Shown: piece after piece, positions 1 through 5,727 of the stretch
Position numbering within the stretch: the first letter of the stretch is position 1
How the letters are laid out: each line of letters starts with the position of its first letter
Assembly (NCBI GenBank): GCA_021783525.1
Contig: JAJXTT010000108.1
Coordinates: 1 to 6,533 of the forward strand
Direction of reading: 5' to 3'
Source: Pseudomonadota bacterium
Lineage (GTDB): Bacteria > Pseudomonadota > Gammaproteobacteria > Burkholderiales > Gallionellaceae
Length of the DNA stretch: 6,533 nt
Translations under genes and position numbers: made by a program
Notes under the pieces: generated by a model
Seen by the model: the letters and a program-made list of their open reading frames with translations, nothing else
What the model was told of the DNA's origin: nothing
The model's database searches: none

Positions 1-4
1 ATTT

Positions 5-45
5 GTGAATCTCCTTCGTCTTTTGGTCAAGACTCGGAGATTCAC
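5..45. repeat. Imperfect long hairpin upstream of rep
   Basis: A 10-bp perfect arm (GTGAATCTCC at 5-14 against GGAGATTCAC at 36-45) encloses a small internal bulge and a second 5-bp stem (GTCTT 18-22 with AAGAC 29-33) around a 6-nt loop. Neither strand shows a T-run after it, so it does not look like an intrinsic terminator. It lies about 125 bp before a Rep_trans-type initiator, where an origin of rolling-circle replication or transfer would be plausible. That role is inference; the pairing is seen directly. Confidence 0.6.
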
Positions 46-72
46 TCCGACCGTCGTATAGGTCAAACCTTG

Positions 73-107
73 GTGAGTCCCCCGGCATAGCCGGGGGTTT
101 ACCTCAC
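73..107. repeat. GC-rich hairpin, candidate origin element or terminator
   Basis: A perfect 8-bp stem (CCCCCGGC 79-86 with GCCGGGGG 90-97) closes a 3-nt ATA loop. An outer 5-bp arm (GTGAG 73-77 with CTCAC 103-107) extends it across an uneven internal loop. On the + strand it is followed by only three T's, so it could be a weak terminator for a gene left of the window. With the hairpin at 5-45 it could also be part of an origin for the element. The sequence alone does not decide between these. Confidence 0.55.
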
Positions 108-122
108 TGAATTATTACCTCT

Positions 123-139
123 CTCTCTGTTTCGGAGAG
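123..139. repeat. Small CT/GA hairpin before rep
   Basis: CTCTC at 123-127 can pair with GAGAG at 135-139 around a 7-nt loop, within a CT-repeat stretch (119-128). The stem is short and repetitive, so it may be coincidental. It is listed because it is the third inverted repeat in the roughly 140 bases leading to the rep start. No convincing sigma-70 promoter was found in the leader 1-170. Confidence 0.25.
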
Positions 140-170
140 TGAAGCAGTTAATCAAGCCGCCGGAGCTGCG

Positions 171-1475
171 TTGCCGGAAGTCGGTGCGGATGCGCGCTCT
201 TGCGCGCACCGCCCGACTGAACGGGAATGCAGCGAGGTGGCAACAGGTGCGCCGCCTACTAACAGAGCACCCTTAAAATACAACCCCGAAATATCCAAGC
301 TTCTGCGCTTTGGTGTGGATAGTCTCTATCTGTCCTATCCGGGCATGTTGTCTGAAGATTGGGATAAGAAACTCGCTGGTCTAAAAGAACTGGCGCAACA
401 GGAAGATGAACTCAGCCAGTCCATTGCGCAGGTCACGATTTGCGGGCATTTGTTCGAGGTAAAGGATAGAGGCGCGGGTCGATTCTCTTATGTGCTGGTA
501 GATAACGCATATCGCATCCAAGCCAGCAATTCCCGTTCTAAGTCCTTGCCTCTTGCTTATGTGCAGATTTCTAGCGAATACCTGACACATGCCGGAATCG
601 AAAAGACGGAAGAGGGTTTGCGCTACATAGTCAACACGCTGGGCATGGTGAATGAACCCGCCAACGTCAGCCGTGTAGATTTGTTTGCCGATTTCTGCAC
701 CGATTGCGCCATGGATGCTTTTGAACCGCTGCGCGATTGGGTGACGCGCGTTGAAACCATGTCCCTGCATTACAGCCACGGTCAGTTTTCAGGCTGGAGT
801 TTCGGGTCGGGCGGCGATATTGTTGCGCGCCTCTACGACAAACTGCTGGAAATCGAGAAGAAATCGCATAAGTTCTATCTGCATGATCTATGGAAGGCTG
901 CTGGCTGGGATGGAACAAGCCAAGTTTGGCGCATGGAATTCGAAGCCAAGCGCAACGCATTGGTAGATTTGCAGCTACCCAAGCTCTCGCACTTACTGCC
1001 GAATCAGGCCGCGCTCTGGCGCTATCTAACTGAGAACTGGCTGCGCCTCACTGTACCAACCGAAACCGATAGCAACCGCGCACGTTGGAACAATCACCCC
1101 CTGTGGGACTTCATTGGGGCGGCATTCAACACGGAGATAGATCAAACCAAGCTACAACGCTTCAACCTTGCCCGTCTGCCGGAGGATGAACGTCTATTTG
1201 TTCATGGCTTGGGCGGGCTTACTTCGTTCATGGCTAGCCGCGGAATCGAGGACATAGGCGAAGGGATCGGTGAGTATTTGCACCAAGCCAAGGAATACCA
1301 CGTCAAACGCTCTGGCTTTAAGCATGATGGCATGGAGCGATATGTCGGGCGCAAGGTTAAAGGTAAAAACCGCCGCTACAACACTGTAAAAAACTCAGCG
1401 CCTAAACCAGAAGATACGAGTAAGGCAGCGAGCGCGTACCAGCGTGCAAAGGATGGCGAAGATGGAGACGCTTAA
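171..1475 (+). CDS. Replication initiation factor / MOB_T-like relaxase (Rep_trans, RstA type)
   Basis: A 434-residue protein resembling the Rep_trans family, which includes RstA of filamentous phage CTX and the Tn916 Orf20 relaxase. Such proteins nick one strand at an origin through a tyrosine to start rolling-circle replication or transfer. The conserved region begins near residue 45 (LRFGVDSLYLSYPG). VSRVDLFADF lies at 167-176, RLYDKLLEI at 220-228 (Y222 is a candidate nucleophile) and VWRMEFE at 252-258. The C-terminal tail from about 395 is basic and polar. The start is uncertain: TTG 171 has GGAG at 162-165 with a 5-nt spacer; GTG 237 is the alternative. The first 40 residues are compositionally odd and their DNA contains a hairpin (191-208). 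It overlaps the next gene by 14 nt, which suggests one operon. The family call is fairly secure; replication versus transfer is undecided. Confidence 0.8.
   Translation: MPEVGADARSCAHRPTERECSEVATGAPPTNRAPLKYNPEISKLLRFGVDSLYLSYPGMLSEDWDKKLAGLKELAQQEDELSQSIAQVTICGHLFEVKDRGAGRFSYVLVDNAYRIQASNSRSKSLPLAYVQISSEYLTHAGIEKTEEGLRYIVNTLGMVNEPANVSRVDLFADFCTDCAMDAFEPLRDWVTRVETMSLHYSHGQFSGWSFGSGGDIVARLYDKLLEIEKKSHKFYLHDLWKAAGWDGTSQVWRMEFEAKRNALVDLQLPKLSHLLPNQAALWRYLTENWLRLTVPTETDSNRARWNNHPLWDFIGAAFNTEIDQTKLQRFNLARLPEDERLFVHGLGGLTSFMASRGIEDIGEGIGEYLHQAKEYHVKRSGFKHDGMERYVGRKVKGKNRRYNTVKNSAPKPEDTSKAASAYQRAKDGEDGDA
191..208. repeat. Perfect 7-bp GC hairpin at the start of rep
   Basis: TGCGCGC (191-197) and GCGCGCA (202-208) form a perfect stem with a 4-nt TCTT loop. 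It lies between the two possible rep starts. If rep starts at TTG 171 the hairpin is within codons 7-13; if it starts at GTG 237 the hairpin is in the mRNA leader, where it could affect initiation. Confidence 0.5.
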
Positions 1476-1794
1476 TCTTGAACAAGCTGCCGAATTCCTC
1501 AAGCTCCATCCCGAAGAACTGCGCTCCCGCGCCAAAGCTGGCATCGTCCCTGCCGCTAAAATCGGCAAACGATGGGTGTTCATCAATCTCGACCTTGCCG
1601 AATACGTACGCTCGCTTTATGCTGCGCCTCGGCAAGCGTTGCGAGTGACCTCTGGAAAGGAGGCGGTAATATGTCACTCAAGAAACGCGGTAACACCTGG
1701 TACATCGACTTTGTTACGCCATCCGGTGAGCGAATTAGACGCTCTGCTGGGACTGCCGACAAAACCCAAGCAAAGGAATTGCACGACAAGCTGA
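1462..1794 (+). CDS. Excisionase-like HTH DNA-binding protein
   Basis: A 110-residue protein. Residues 3-52 (TLNLEQAAEFLKLHPEEL, then KIGKRWVFINLDLAEYV) match the HTH_17/excisionase-type winged-helix pattern that binds DNA and sets recombination direction or represses transcription. Residues 53-110 form a separate tail with VICHSRN (69-75), SELDALLGLPT (90-100) and a terminal TTS. ATG 1462 was chosen because AAAGG at 1448-1452 is 9 nt upstream; ATG 1453 and GTG 1444 are in-frame alternatives. The gene starts 14 nt inside rep and ends 124 nt inside int, so residues from about 70 onward are encoded by DNA also read as integrase. The context supports a recombination directionality factor, but a regulator of rep/int is also possible. 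Confidence 0.75.
   Translation: METLNLEQAAEFLKLHPEELRSRAKAGIVPAAKIGKRWVFINLDLAEYVRSLYAAPRQALRVTSGKEAVICHSRNAVTPGTSTLLRHPVSELDALLGLPTKPKQRNCTTS
1656..1663 (+). promoter_or_regulatory. Strong Shine-Dalgarno of int inside xis
   Basis: AAAGGAGG is a near-perfect anti-16S match, 7 nt before ATG 1671. It fixes the integrase start there rather than at the upstream in-frame ATG 1572. The same bases encode Gly-Lys-Glu of the excisionase-like protein, so the site is constrained in two ways. Confidence 0.85.
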
Positions 1795-2684
1795 AAGCGG
1801 AATCATGGCGCGTGCAGAATTTGGGCGAAAAGCCCGCCTACACTTGGGATGATGCGGCCTATAAGTTTCTTCTCGAAACGCAACACAAAGCAACGCATCA
1901 GGACGATAAAAACCGACTGCGTTGGGTGCAACAGTTTCTGCGGGGAAAAGTCCTGCGTGAGATTGATCGAGAGCTCATAGGTAGCATCGGGGAGATCAAG
2001 GCAAAAGAAGCCAGCCCCTCAACGGCTAATCGTATCTTGGCATTGATTCGTTCAATCTTGCGCAAGGCGATGCTGGACTGGGAATGGATTGATAAAGTGC
2101 CTCGAATCCGGCTCTACAAAGAAGCGAAGCGGCGCGTCCGGTGGCTGACACCTGAACAAGTCTCGACACTTCTGAAAGAGCTAGCTCCCCATCAGAGGGC
2201 TATGGTTCTCTTTGCGCTGACTACTGGCTTACGCCAAGGCAACGTGCTTAGTCTGGAATGGTCGCAAGTAGATTTGGCTCGCCAAGTTTGCTGGATTCAT
2301 CCAGACCAAGCGAAAGCACGCAAAGCGATTCATGTTCCGCTGAACTCGGTAGCAATGGATGTGCTTACGCAGCAGGTCGGCAAGCACCCTCAGCGCGTTT
2401 TCACCTACCGTGGCAAGCCCATTGGTTGGGCGAATACGAAAAGCTGGAAGGATGCGCTCAAGCGTGCAGGGATCGAGGATTTCAGATGGCACGATCTTCG
2501 GCACACATGGGCAAGCTGGCTTGCGCAAAAAGGAACACCGTTGAATGTGCTGCAAGAGCTTGGTGGTTGGGAGTGTGAAACGATGGTCAGAAGGTATGCC
2601 CATCTAGCTCCGGCTCAATTGATCGAGCACTCGGAGAAGGTAGCCACCATGCTCAATGGCACAAATATGACACACCTCGAATGA
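1671..2684 (+). CDS. int: Tyrosine-type site-specific integrase
   Basis: A 337-residue tyrosine recombinase that would integrate and excise the element by strand exchange at att sites. An N-terminal arm-binding-like segment (about 1-45, MSLKKRGNTWYIDFVTPSG) is followed by a core-binding SAM-like domain (about 55-145) and the catalytic domain (about 155-325). The full catalytic set is visible: R188 (TGLRQGNVL), K215 (AKARK), H274 and R277 (HDLRHTW), W300 (GGW) and nucleophile Y309 (RRYAHL). It therefore appears intact and potentially active. The start is set by the SD at 1656-1663. It ends 38 nt before the 3' end of tRNA-Lys and points toward it, the classic layout for an integrase using that tRNA as attB. 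It overlaps the excisionase-like gene by 124 nt. Confidence 0.93.
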   Translation: MSLKKRGNTWYIDFVTPSGERIRRSAGTADKTQAKELHDKLKAESWRVQNLGEKPAYTWDDAAYKFLLETQHKATHQDDKNRLRWVQQFLRGKVLREIDRELIGSIGEIKAKEASPSTANRILALIRSILRKAMLDWEWIDKVPRIRLYKEAKRRVRWLTPEQVSTLLKELAPHQRAMVLFALTTGLRQGNVLSLEWSQVDLARQVCWIHPDQAKARKAIHVPLNSVAMDVLTQQVGKHPQRVFTYRGKPIGWANTKSWKDALKRAGIEDFRWHDLRHTWASWLAQKGTPLNVLQELGGWECETMVRRYAHLAPAQLIEHSEKVATMLNGTNMTHLE

Positions 2685-2685
2685 A

Positions 2686-2715
2686 AAGAGGTCAGCCATT
2701 TCTAGCTAACCTCTT
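2686..2715 (-). terminator. Hairpin terminator shared by tRNA-Lys and int
   Basis: AAGAGGT (2686-2692) pairs with ACCTCTT (2709-2715), and AGC (2694-2696) with GCT (2705-2707). This gives about 10 bp with one mismatch and an 8-nt loop. Read on the - strand, downstream of tRNA-Lys, the stem runs into CTCTTTTC, the normal shape of an intrinsic terminator. Read on the + strand it begins 1 nt after the int stop but lacks a T-run, so termination of int is less certain. Confidence 0.65.
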
Positions 2716-2722
2716 GTATCTT

Positions 2723-2747
2723 TGGTGGGTCGTGCGGGGATCGAACC
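2723..2747. other. Candidate attachment site at tRNA-Lys 3' end
   Basis: The integrase gene abuts the 3' end of the tRNA, and the element lies on the tRNA 3' side, so an att core is expected in this T-arm/acceptor/CCA segment. No second copy of the tRNA 3' end was found in 1-2722, so the other att site must lie left of the window. The exact core cannot be fixed from one end; the T-stem mismatch described in the findings may mark the exchange region. Confidence 0.5.
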
Positions 2748-2798
2748 TGCGACAAACGGATTAAGAGTCCGCTGCTCTACCAGCTGAGCTAACGACCC
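2723..2798 (-). tRNA. tRNA-Lys (anticodon CTT)
   Basis: The - strand folds as a 76-nt tRNA with encoded CCA. The acceptor is GGGTCGT/ACGACCC plus discriminator A, the D stem GCTC/GAGC, and the anticodon stem GCGGA/TCCGT with loop CTCTTAA, giving anticodon CTT for AAG codons. The T loop is TTCGATC. The sequence closely resembles known bacterial tRNA-Lys. One oddity is that the T stem GCAGG/CCCGC has an A51-C63 mismatch (bases 2748 and 2736). A37 sits in a tRNA reading an ANN codon, so it is an expected t6A substrate of the TsaE-dependent pathway encoded nearby. Confidence 0.95.
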
Positions 2799-2811
2799 GG
2801 AAGAGGCGCGC

Positions 2812-2839
2812 ATTTTATGCGAGCGGCCGAAATTGTCAA
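2812..2839 (-). promoter_or_regulatory. Sigma-70 promoter of tRNA-Lys with GC-rich discriminator
   Basis: On the - strand a perfect -35 TTGACA (2839-2834) is separated by 16 nt from -10 TAAAAT (2817-2812). The next bases, GCGCGCC, form a GC-rich discriminator, and the expected start near 2805 would leave a leader of about 7 nt before the tRNA. GC-rich discriminators are typical of stable-RNA promoters under stringent (ppGpp) control. The -35 begins just after the queG stop codon, so the tRNA need not depend on queG transcription. Confidence 0.8.
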
Positions 2840-2841
2840 GG

Positions 2842-3924
2842 TTATTGTGCCCGGCATCCCCCGATTGAATGGCGCTGCAATGCCCATTCGACATGCTCGC
2901 GCACCATGCCGGACGGGTGTTGCGAGCGAGTCCGCAATGCGGCCACCACTTCCGGCGTTGCGGGGGCATTGCCCAATGCCACGGCGATATTGCGCAGCCA
3001 TTGTTCGTAGCCGATACGATGGATGGCGCTGCCCGCCAGCCTGCTGTGAAAGGCCGCTTCGTCCCAGGCAAACAGTTCGACGAGCGATGCATCGTCAAGG
3101 CCGTTCCGCACCGCAAAATCAGTCTCGATCGTCTTTTGCGCAAAACGATTCCAGGGGCAGACCAGTTGGCAGTCGTCGCAGCCGTAGATCCGGTTGCCAA
3201 TGAGGGGGCGCAACTCGACGGGAATGCTGTCCTTCAACTCGATGGTGAGATAGGAGATACAACGCCGCGCGTCCAGCCTGTAGGGCGCGGTGATCGCTTG
3301 CGTGGGGCAGACGGTCATGCAGGCATTGCAGGTTCCGCAATGGTTGTCTTGCGGCACATCCACGGGCAGCGGAAGGTCGATGTATATCTCGCCCAGAAAG
3401 AACCATGAGCCCTGTTCGCGCGACAGCAACAGCGTGTGCTTGCCGCGCCAGCCCAGACGGGCCTTCTGCGCCAGTTCCACTTCCAGCACCGGCGCGGAGT
3501 CAGTGTACACCCGGCACCGGCACTCGATCTCGTCGCGTATCTGCCGCGCCAGCTTCTCCAGGCGATTGCGCAAGACCTTGTGGTAATCGCGCCCCAATGC
3601 ATAGCGCGAAATGAAGGCCCGGCTGCCGTCCGCCAGCACTTCGTGCGTGTCCCTGGCGTGTTGCGGGTAATAGTCCATGCGTACCGAGACAATGCGCTGG
3701 GTGCCGGGCACCAGCTCCGCCGGACGCGCGCGTTTGGCGCCATGTTTTGCCATATAATCCATCGCGCCGTGATGGCCGTCCGCCAGCCATTGCAGCAGAT
3801 GCGCTTCGGCTGCGTCGAGGTGCGTATCGCTGATGCCCACCGCCTGAAACCCGAGCGCCTTGCCCCATGCCTTGATGCGCGCGGCAAGTGCGTTGTAATC
3901 CGTTTGAGGAACCCTGTTTTGCAT
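2842..3924 (-). CDS. queG: Epoxyqueuosine reductase QueG
   Basis: A 360-residue cobalamin- and iron-sulfur-dependent cytoplasmic enzyme that reduces epoxyqueuosine to queuosine at wobble position 34 of tRNAs with GUN anticodons (Asp, Asn, His, Tyr). Visible features are an N-terminal domain with KALGFQAVGIS (22-32), YTDSAPVLE (140-148) carrying the conserved Asp region, a first ferredoxin-like Cys set CGTCNACMTVCP (C196, C199, C202, C206), and C222. The second set is CDDCQLVCP (C249, C252, C256). A HEAT-like C-terminal part includes WLRNIAVALGN (309-319). Length is normal for the family. ATG 3924 (MQNRVPQ) was chosen for best family length; ATG 3936 is possible, and neither has a clear SD. 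It is divergent from tsaE with overlapping starts. The tRNA-Lys gene follows it on the same strand but is not a queuosine substrate. Confidence 0.95.
   Translation of the reverse strand: MQNRVPQTDYNALAARIKAWGKALGFQAVGISDTHLDAAEAHLLQWLADGHHGAMDYMAKHGAKRARPAELVPGTQRIVSVRMDYYPQHARDTHEVLADGSRAFISRYALGRDYHKVLRNRLEKLARQIRDEIECRCRVYTDSAPVLEVELAQKARLGWRGKHTLLLSREQGSWFFLGEIYIDLPLPVDVPQDNHCGTCNACMTVCPTQAITAPYRLDARRCISYLTIELKDSIPVELRPLIGNRIYGCDDCQLVCPWNRFAQKTIETDFAVRNGLDDASLVELFAWDEAAFHSRLAGSAIHRIGYEQWLRNIAVALGNAPATPEVVAALRTRSQHPSGMVREHVEWALQRHSIGGCRAQ
3872..3899 (+). promoter_or_regulatory. Weak candidate promoter for tsaE-amiC inside queG
   Basis: TTGATG (3872-3877) and TGTAAT (3894-3899) are separated by 16 nt and would start transcription near 3906, almost at the tsaE Shine-Dalgarno. 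The -10 matches 5 of 6 bases and the -35 matches 4 of 6. The very short leader makes this tentative. Any tsaE promoter must lie within queG coding sequence because there is no intergenic space. Confidence 0.25.
3906..3910 (+). promoter_or_regulatory. Shine-Dalgarno deciding a TTG start for tsaE
   Basis: GAGGA lies 8 nt before TTG 3919, the only well-placed start in frame near the conserved N-terminus of TsaE. No in-frame ATG or GTG occurs between 3919 and the conserved NLPDE segment, which supports a TTG start. Confidence 0.6.
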
Positions 3925-4425
3925 GAACCGAATCATAGCCGAAGTGAGGTAAGCAGGCATTCCGCCGCCGAGCGGAAGCTCGCAATAAACCTGCCCGATG
4001 AGGCCGCCACGACGGCCTTTGCGGCACGTCTCGCGCACGCGTTGCAACCGGGGCTGGTGATCTATCTGCGCGGCAACCTCGGTGCGGGCAAGACGACGCT
4101 GGTCAGGGCGCTGCTGCAGGCGCTGGGCTACACAGGCCGCGTCAAAAGCCCTACTTACACCCTGATTGAGCATTACGAAGTAGCTGGGTTACACTTGCGC
4201 CACTTCGATCTGTATCGCTTCCGCGATGCCGAAGAGTGGGAGGGTTCCGGATTCCGTGACGATTTCGACGGACGCAATATCTGTCTTGTGGAGTGGCCCG
4301 AACAAGCCACAGGACTACTGCCCCCTGCAGATGTCAGCCTTACCTTCGAGATACTTCAAGATGGACGCGAAGTCCTGCTCCATGCCTACTCCGACGCAGG
4401 ACAAAAATGCTTGAACGCGCTTTAA
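3919..4425 (+). CDS. tsaE: tRNA t6A biosynthesis ATPase TsaE
   Basis: A 168-residue cytoplasmic P-loop ATPase. It works with TsaB and TsaD (after TsaC makes threonylcarbamoyl-AMP) to form t6A at A37 of tRNAs reading ANN codons. Seen are NLPDEAAT (24-31), Walker A GNLGAGKT (52-59), SPTYTL (77-82), HFDLYR (95-100) and LVEWPE (123-128), in the order found in E. coli TsaE (YjeE). The start is TTG 3919, supported by GAGGA at 3906-3910. The N-terminal 20 residues before the conserved part are unusual and weakly supported. Its start overlaps the divergent queG start by 6 nt. Its end overlaps amiC by 19 nt, so the two are probably cotranscribed and translationally coupled. Confidence 0.93.
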   Translation: MHEPNHSRSEVSRHSAAERKLAINLPDEAATTAFAARLAHALQPGLVIYLRGNLGAGKTTLVRALLQALGYTGRVKSPTYTLIEHYEVAGLHLRHFDLYRFRDAEEWEGSGFRDDFDGRNICLVEWPEQATGLLPPADVSLTFEILQDGREVLLHAYSDAGQKCLNAL

Positions 4426-5699
4426 GACTCTCCGTTTTGCTGTTCATGCTGTGGCTGCCCTCGGCCTACGCCGAAGTTGCGGTGACCTCGGCACGTATCT
4501 GGCCGGCGCAGGATTACACGCGCCTTACGCTTGAGTCAAAAGAACCCATACGCTACAACCTGTTCACCCTCAAGAATCCGGAACGCCTGGTGATCGACCT
4601 TGAAGACATCGAGATCAATGCCGCGTTGAACGACCTGGCCGGCAAGATCGGCAATGACGATCCCTATATCAAAAGCGTGCGTATCGGCCGCTTCAAACCC
4701 GGGGTGGTGCGCCTGGTGCTCGACCTCAAGGCGCAGGTCAAACCACAGCTGTTCAGCCTGATGCCCGTTGCCGAATACGGCCATCGCCTCGTGCTTGACG
4801 TATATCCGCTGGTGCCTGTCGATCCGCTGATGGCGCTCGCCCAGCAGGGCGAAACCAAACTTGCGGCCAGCGAACCCAATGCCGCCAGCGCGGTTCCCGA
4901 CGTGCCAACCAAGCCGGTTGTCGCGCAAGCCTCTGAGCCTGTCGCCACGCCCGCTCCACCGGCCCGAACCGAACTGAGCAACCGCATACTGCTTATCGCC
5001 GTAGACGCGGGACACGGGGGCGAGGATCCCGGCGCCCGCGGCCGGCGCGGCACGCACGAAAAAGATGTGACGCTTGCCATCGCCCGCAGATTGAAAGCCC
5101 AGATCGACGACACGCCGGGCATGCGAGCCATCCTGATCCGCGACGGCGATTACTTCATCCCGCTCGGGGGGCGGGTGGAAAAGGCGCGCAAGGCGCACGC
5201 CGACCTGTTCGTCTCCATCCACGCGGATGCTTTCGTCAAATCGACCGCGCGCGGTTCGTCGGTATTTGCACTGTCCGAACACGGCGCGACGAGCGCCAGC
5301 GCGCGCTGGCTGGCCAAGAAGGAAAACGAGGCCGACCTGATCGGCGGCGTGAACCTTGCCGTCAAGGATCCCTACCTCGCGCGCACATTGCTCGACCTGT
5401 CGCAAACCGCCACGATCAGCGACAGCCTGAAGCTTGCCAAACATGTGCTCAGGGAACTCGGCGACGTCAACACCCTGCATCGCGGCCATGTCGAACAGGC
5501 CGGTTTCGCCGTTTTGAAATCGCCGGATACTCCCTCGATTCTGGTGGAGACCGCGTTCATCAGCAATCCGACCGAAGAACAACGGCTGAAGGACGATGCC
5601 TACCAGGAAAGGATCGCGCACGCGATCCTGGGCGGCGTAAAGCGCTACTTCTCGCAGAACCCCGCACTCTCCAAGCCGCGCATGGCTCAGACCGACTGA
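4407..5699 (+). CDS. amiC: Periplasmic N-acetylmuramyl-L-alanine amidase (AmiC type)
   Basis: A 430-residue exported hydrolase that cleaves the amide bond between MurNAc and L-Ala in peptidoglycan, mainly to separate daughter cells. A Sec-type signal peptide ends near residue 22 (SAYA, then EVAV). An AMIN domain for envelope targeting spans about 24-135, a Pro/Ala-rich linker about 140-190, and Amidase_3 about 193-416. Zinc ligands are visible as H203 (DAGHGG), E218 (THEKD) and H272 (SIHAD), and catalytic Glu as E381 (VETAFISN). The segment about 290-345, including ENEADLIGGV, corresponds to the inserted regulatory region that in AmiA/B/C enzymes blocks the active site until an EnvC/NlpD-type LytM activator binds. 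No LysM domain is present. ATG 4407 has AGGA 5 nt upstream and lies inside the tsaE end. A far-upstream in-frame start (4293) would bury the signal peptide and is rejected. Confidence 0.94.
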   Translation: MLERALRLSVLLFMLWLPSAYAEVAVTSARIWPAQDYTRLTLESKEPIRYNLFTLKNPERLVIDLEDIEINAALNDLAGKIGNDDPYIKSVRIGRFKPGVVRLVLDLKAQVKPQLFSLMPVAEYGHRLVLDVYPLVPVDPLMALAQQGETKLAASEPNAASAVPDVPTKPVVAQASEPVATPAPPARTELSNRILLIAVDAGHGGEDPGARGRRGTHEKDVTLAIARRLKAQIDDTPGMRAILIRDGDYFIPLGGRVEKARKAHADLFVSIHADAFVKSTARGSSVFALSEHGATSASARWLAKKENEADLIGGVNLAVKDPYLARTLLDLSQTATISDSLKLAKHVLRELGDVNTLHRGHVEQAGFAVLKSPDTPSILVETAFISNPTEEQRLKDDAYQERIAHAILGGVKRYFSQNPALSKPRMAQTD

Positions 5700-5727
5700 A
5701 CATGCCGAGGACCGGAAGACGGCGGCA

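Noticed and set aside
60..110. Possible left att copy of the tRNA-Lys 3' end (GGTGAGTCCCCCGG resembles GGTGGGTCGTGCGG)
   Set aside because: The match fails after a few bases and does not continue into the T-loop sequence, so it is likely chance; the left att should be outside the window.
1572..1670. Upstream extension of the integrase frame
   Set aside because: The strong SD at 1656-1663 and the typical integrase N-terminus both fix the start at 1671; the extension is the out-of-frame xis sequence.
1..2722. CRISPR array or insertion sequence
   Set aside because: No regularly spaced direct repeats and no transposase gene or terminal inverted repeats were seen; the only recombinase is the tyrosine integrase.
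2706..3200. Open frame on - strand across tRNA-Lys and the queG end
   Set aside because: It crosses a clear tRNA and its terminator, and is a shifted frame of queG without domains.
3436..3918. In-frame upstream extension of tsaE
   Set aside because: This part is antisense to queG motifs and has no TsaE homology; the conserved TsaE region starts after 3919, where an SD is present.
3937..4173. Upstream extension of the queG frame
   Set aside because: It runs antisense through the tsaE Walker A region and adds about 80 residues not found in QueG proteins.
4536..5621. Long (361-codon) open frame on the - strand
   Set aside because: It is fully antisense to amiC, whose + strand product has signal peptide, zinc ligands and catalytic Glu. 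The - strand product shows no recognisable domain and is expected from GC-rich codon bias.
5700..5727. Bidirectional terminator between amiC and the cyclase gene
   Set aside because: No stable stem followed by a T-run is visible in the 28-bp gap.
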